From contig NGZR01000003.1 in NCBI GenBank assembly GCA_002197995.1, positions 558,001 to 622,000 of the forward strand: DNA of 64,000 nt, read 5' to 3'. Below are positions 59,826-64,000 of this stretch, piece by piece. Within the stretch, counting starts at the first letter, position 1. Every line of letters starts with the position of its first letter. The notes below the pieces were generated by a model that was given only the letters and a program-made list of their open reading frames with translations, was not told the DNA's origin and made no database searches. Origin of the DNA: Gaeumannomyces sp. JS-464 (Eukaryota; Ascomycota; Sordariomycetes; Magnaporthales; Magnaporthaceae). A program made the translations under genes and the position numbers.

Positions 59826-62640
59826 TTCCTTTTGTTGATGTACCTTATGGTCGTGCCCATTTATTTTGGGGCTCCTCTCGGGACGCACCTTTTGCGCCTG
59901 GGCACACACAACCCGTGCTCGCTGCTACAAAATTGAGCCCGCAATGAAAACTTAATGCCATTGGTTGCGCATTCACAAAAACGTGCTTGTGGTGTAAATG
60001 CCTTGCATTGAAGCCGATAACAGAGTGGAGTGGATGCGTGAGCAAAAGGTGCATGCCCAGGAGGAGCCTCTTTGTTTTGATGCATTTTTCTTCAAATTTC
60101 TAAGCTGGCATATACTTTCCTCGGGTCAATACGACTGTCACATCATTTCGGGGTTTGTCGATCGTGTTTTGTGGTGCATCAAGAATGAAGGCGCGAATGG
60201 GGGCATGTTTGGCAGCAACCTAAACGCATTACCAGCCAGGTTTTCATGCCCCTCACTCGCTTATGGCGCCCGATGCAACGCATGCCACCATGTTCCCCTC
60301 CAGTTCCAGTCCAACCAGTGTGCCGGCCCAGCCTTTGGCCGTGGTCGACGACGGTACCCTTAGCTGGACGGGACGGGAGATGCGCAAGACGGGATCGGCA
60401 ACGGAGCCCAACGTTTCTTGATGGATGCACCCGCGCCGCGAGGATCCACTCCTGGTGGATTTGTGAAGTTCTCGGCGACTCTCGCCGCGTTCCACGCTCT
60501 TTCTGGCCAAAGGACGATGGCACTCCGAGCCGGGCGGGAAAACCACACCAAGCCGTCCCGTATGCAAGTATCGATGTCCTGCCAACACCGGAGGCGGAGA
60601 TTCTCACTTCGAGTCGAGCAGACCCTGGCATGAAGCGCCGGTCCCGACAAAACACATTCGTTATTCATATGCTCGTTTACCCTGCCTCTATCTGGGTCCG
60701 GGAGACAACGACAACTGTCCCGCTCGGCCGCTATGCCGAGCCGGGGGCACAGGTGAAGCGGTCTACAAATTTGCTGCTTTAGGATCCGTCAGTCAAGCCA
60801 CGCCGGGGTTGACTCTCCGACCCGTCAGAGTTTGTAGAAGTAGAGCGGCGGATAGTACGCTCTATACATGACCATGCTATGCAGACTCTGGAGGAAGCAT
60901 GCATTACCGCCGAAGCCCCCCATCAATGTGCTTATGCTTCGGGCAAACTTGCGCGCGGCCTTCCCGCGATGGCGGAATAAACCCTGAATTTCGTCGTCTA
61001 TCCGTTTTGCGCGCGCCCGGGGATATGCCTCGCAGCGAGCGGCACGGATAGAACGACATGGAATATGGGCTGCAGACAGACAAGGTTCTCTTTTGCGGTT
61101 GTCTTGCCGTACAGAGTAACCAAGGGAACTAAAATATGAAAGCTTTCCATGTTTTAGCGCCGGCTTGAGATATTGGGACCATGGTGCTTGAGATCTCGTC
61201 ATGCACTCCTCGCCTGGTCTGGTTTCTGAGTTTCCAGCATGGCGGCCGGCGAAGCTGACAAGCACCAAACACGGCACGACAGGAAAAGCCGTCAGCATGC
61301 TGTGTTTCTATGTGCATTGCTTGTCTGCTGCCATACATACAGTCCTGGTGTCCAGTCAGCCGTCCGACCTTGTCCGCACTATCCGTCGAGACTCGGGGGC
61401 TGTCACCGGCTTAAGGCGGATTGCCCGCTGCGTACAGAAGCAGACACGGCGCAGCGCAAGGCAGTAGGACAGGCAGTCTTGTCCCACCGGTTCGCACACC
61501 GTCGGTCCCTGCGGCACAAGCACAAGGCCTGGAAGGCTTCCCTTGTTTCAAGTGTCAAGTGGAGGGATGGGGAAGGGACTGTCGGTAGAAGACACTTCAC
61601 GGCATGTACTGCAAGCCTCACGGTACTTTGGATGAGTGGGTTCGGGTTCGCCATTTTGTCTTCTCTTTTTCTTGCCCATATTTATCCCGCCTACCCACGC
61701 AGGGCAAGAGATAACAGAGGGAGATATAGGTGTATGCTGCGAGGCTGCTTGGCTTCGGAACGCCTCACTATCTATTGAACCTCCGCACATTCAAGTGCCC
61801 ACTGGTTGATATCTCAGGCACTATACATGGCCGACCCGATTGTGTCGTCAGCGCGCATCTGTGATCGGCAACCTGACTCGAGACGGCCCCAGGAACGCCT
61901 CTTCGGACGCCGGCTGCCTAGGACGGAGTGGATGTCTACCTGCCTGCTCATCTCTCGGAGGACTATCGGCGCGGGGGCACAGCGGCAAAATGGCGGCCAG
62001 GTCCCGAGACGAGATGGATGACTCCGCAGCACAGGTTGACTGGACTGTATTCCCAGAGCGTCGCACAAGACAGGCGCAGACTACCTAGGGGGTTGGGACG
62101 AAGATGGGGCGAACTCGACGCAACCGCTGTCCTGTGTCGACGGCGACCGAAGAGGCCGAAGCGAATCGAAGCCAGCCAGAACACTCCAGACCCGATCGCC
62201 GTGCACAGGATCTGCCGCCCGTTCTGTGAGTGGCCGTTTTGTCGGTTACGGACGCTGTCGTACTTGAGCCTGCATACGGGTTCCTAGGATACTGGGCACA
62301 CGGTTGCTTCCATGGTTGGTCATACTATTGGTACTGCTGTTTGTAGGCCTGTAGCTCAACTTGTGTGAGTGAAAAGACCACAAGCCCGCTAAGGGCGTGA
62401 TCGGCCGTAACGATCGTTACCGTCACGGTCGTTGCGGAGGTACGAAGAGTGCTGGAGGGGGGCCTAAAGTACCGGTAGGGTTACCCCCAGTCAGCGCTGT
62501 CCGCCAAGAAGCAGGCGCTGTGTCAGAAGTGGGGTTTTCACCGCTATTTTGGAGGAGAGGGGCACAAAGATTGTTATCGGCAAAACAATATCGACAAACC
62601 TGCATCTGCAACCAAAATTAGCACAAATTATTACGGAAAA
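59826..62640. other. Gene-poor region with normal GC content
   Basis: About 2.8 kb without a convincing gene. A short frame at about 60291-60422 (MFPSSSSPTSVPAQPLAVVD, then DDGTLSWTGREMRKTGSA) looks coding-like, and sequence in other frames up to 60640 could extend it, so a decayed or frame-broken gene is possible. At 62530-62590 a CQKW-x-GEGHKDC-like string faintly resembles a zinc knuckle. Confidence 0.4.
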
Positions 62641-62689
62641 AATGTTTTTTTAATTTCCTTTTAATACCCAGGCAACGGAAGCCGACGAC

Positions 62690-63880
62690 GTGCTTTTTAA
62701 AGCTATTCCCGACTCCTAGATAGCCTCCTAGTCGCAGATTTTTGGTGTTAAAAAGCCTTCCGATACCCAGCCCAGCGAGGGTCCCTCCCGTAAACGAAAA
62801 CGAGGCGGCGAGCCGCGCCGGATATTATAATCTAACGAAAAGACCGCCCGGCTAATAAGCTTCTTTTTCGACTGCCACTGCGAAGGCATGTTTAAAAGCT
62901 CGAAAAAAGCCAACTTTAAAAATGCCTGGGAGCGGGTGCTTGCTAAAGCAGTTAAAGAGTGGCTTACCTTAACGCCTTTTTTATTTGCCGCGACGATCGC
63001 TAACAAATACGACAACGAACGGAAGAGGTTTATCGTTTGGAAGGTTTGGGTTGGTTTATCGGGCAATTTTTGTGATCCGGAAACGGGCGTTTGCGAGGTT
63101 AATAGAAAGGATCCCCGGTGGCAGAACTTTGCGAACGTGCACGGGATACGGAAAGTCGGTTGGATCGCCGCCGGCGTGGCGTTAGGGGAGGTGGCCTTGT
63201 ATTAGGAGTTATAGGCGGGGGAGGCGGCAAAAGGAACTATAATTAGCCGGCCTTCCATTAAAAAGGATAATTCTGCTAAAAAACCCACGCTTGTTAATGG
63301 CCTGGATCTTTTTAATGGGCATATTAATTTGAATGGGGAGGGCGAGGGAGGAAGGGAAACGAGCGTCGGGTCCTCGGAAAATACTCCTTAGCGGCCGGTT
63401 ACCTTTACGCCCGCATAACGGATACCGCTTGGTACTTTAATGCCGCCGCTTTCCATTAGCGAGCGATTTTCTACCGATTAATTGCACCGGAGGGTAACAA
63501 ATCCGGATTTGGTAGCGGCCGCGAGGGAAAACGAGGGCGTTAACGTGTTGCGCGGGAGGAGGCGCCGGGTTTTTAAGTCGCCGGCAAATAGGCTATTTTC
63601 GCCGGCGAGTAGGGCAACGGGATTATCGTTACCGGCGTTTTTAATAATTGCGGCGGACCGGATATTTAATACTATATTAGCATTAGCGAGGTCGGTTTAA
63701 AAGCCAAACCTAATGCCGGAAGCAATTAGATTTTTTTCCCAGGCCTACTAGGACCGGTTTAAAGCCTCAAAGTTTATTCGCATCGCCCGTTTGTTAAAAA
63801 CACTGGAAAAGGCAAAGCTTTGGGTAGCGTTAAATAAGCGAGGCTAGGAGGCGTACGTAACCGACGCCCGAAAGGTTTAA
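62690..63880 (+). pseudogene. Myb/SANT-like DNA-binding protein relic, transposon-associated
   Basis: One plus-strand frame can be followed for about 400 codons with only scattered TAG/TAA stops. It holds SEGPSRKRKRGGEPRRI, then FKNAWERVLAKAVKE, IANKYDNERKRFIVWKVWV and LSGNFCDPETGVCEV, the usual trihelix landmarks of Myb/SANT-like domains (W-x-x-V, KY, W, SG, D-x-E-T-G). The downstream end has AIRFFSQAY, then FIRIARLLKTLEKAKLWVAL, like the conserved C-terminal helices of fungal proteins of this class. Open parts are at 62888-63205 and 63482-63700. The stops fit RIP. These proteins are often carried by DNA transposons; no transposase is visible before the window ends. Confidence 0.62.
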
Positions 63881-64000
63881 TATCGTTGTTTTTATGCATG
63901 GGAAAAAGGCGTTATTCCGTGGGTTTTTAATATTAAAGCTATCGCGATATCTTTTTTTTTTTTTTTTTGCTGCCTGTTTGCAAAAGGTAGGTTAAGTATG
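63881..64000. other. AT-rich end of window
   Basis: RIP-like sequence with a run of 18 T residues near 63951-63968. It continues the second repeat block beyond the window. Confidence 0.5.

Overview
The window is nuclear DNA of a filamentous ascomycete, most likely a sordariomycete. The reasons are short introns with GTRNGY donors and CTAAC branch sites, fungus-specific protein families (Zn2Cys6 regulator, HeLo-domain protein, signal-TM cysteine-rich surface protein, trehalose-phosphate synthase/phosphatase), and transposons destroyed by C-to-T and G-to-A changes in the style of repeat-induced point mutation (RIP). No species can be named from the sequence alone.

Layout. (1) About 1-31,100 is an AT-rich block of RIP-degraded, nested retroelements. 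A complete Ty3/Gypsy element lies at 7019-14476 with two LTRs and a perfect 5-bp target duplication. A second Gypsy element in reverse orientation spans 16690-31082 and is split by a Tad-like LINE at about 22207-29629. LTR and internal fragments of relatives fill the rest. (2) 31,100-32,580 is a border zone holding an unmutated solo LTR (31333-31778, target duplication CCAAC) beside a Tc1/mariner transposase relic. (3) 32,580-57,180 is a GC-normal gene island with eleven protein genes: a polytopic membrane protein, an EthD-like protein, a cysteine-rich single-pass surface protein, a short-chain dehydrogenase, an unrecognised two-repeat protein, a Zn2Cys6 regulator, a SnoaL/NTF2-like protein, a HeLo-pseudokinase protein, a kinase-ankyrin-WW protein, a lysozyme-like protein and trehalose synthase/phosphatase. 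(4) 57,180-62,640 is GC-normal but almost empty; only a tRNA-Gln with a short intron is convincing. (5) From about 62,640 RIP-like sequence returns, with a Myb/SANT-like transposon-associated pseudogene.

The most interesting biology is the divergent pair at 45,236-51,659. One gene encodes a HeLo-type membrane/cell-death domain fused to a pseudokinase. The gene facing away from it encodes a kinase with its catalytic motifs kept, followed by ankyrin repeats and a WW domain. The arrangement recalls MLKL (four-helix bundle plus pseudokinase) and its activating kinase RIPK3, and is proposed as a candidate fungal regulated-cell-death or allorecognition module. This is inference from architecture.

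An important caution: most genes in the island carry single-base frame breaks, about two dozen in all and mostly at short homopolymers. When each is counted as one missing or extra base, eight of the gene models close exactly in frame across their splice sites. Consensus indel errors are the simplest explanation, so boundaries below are given for the interrupted reading frames as they lie in the window.
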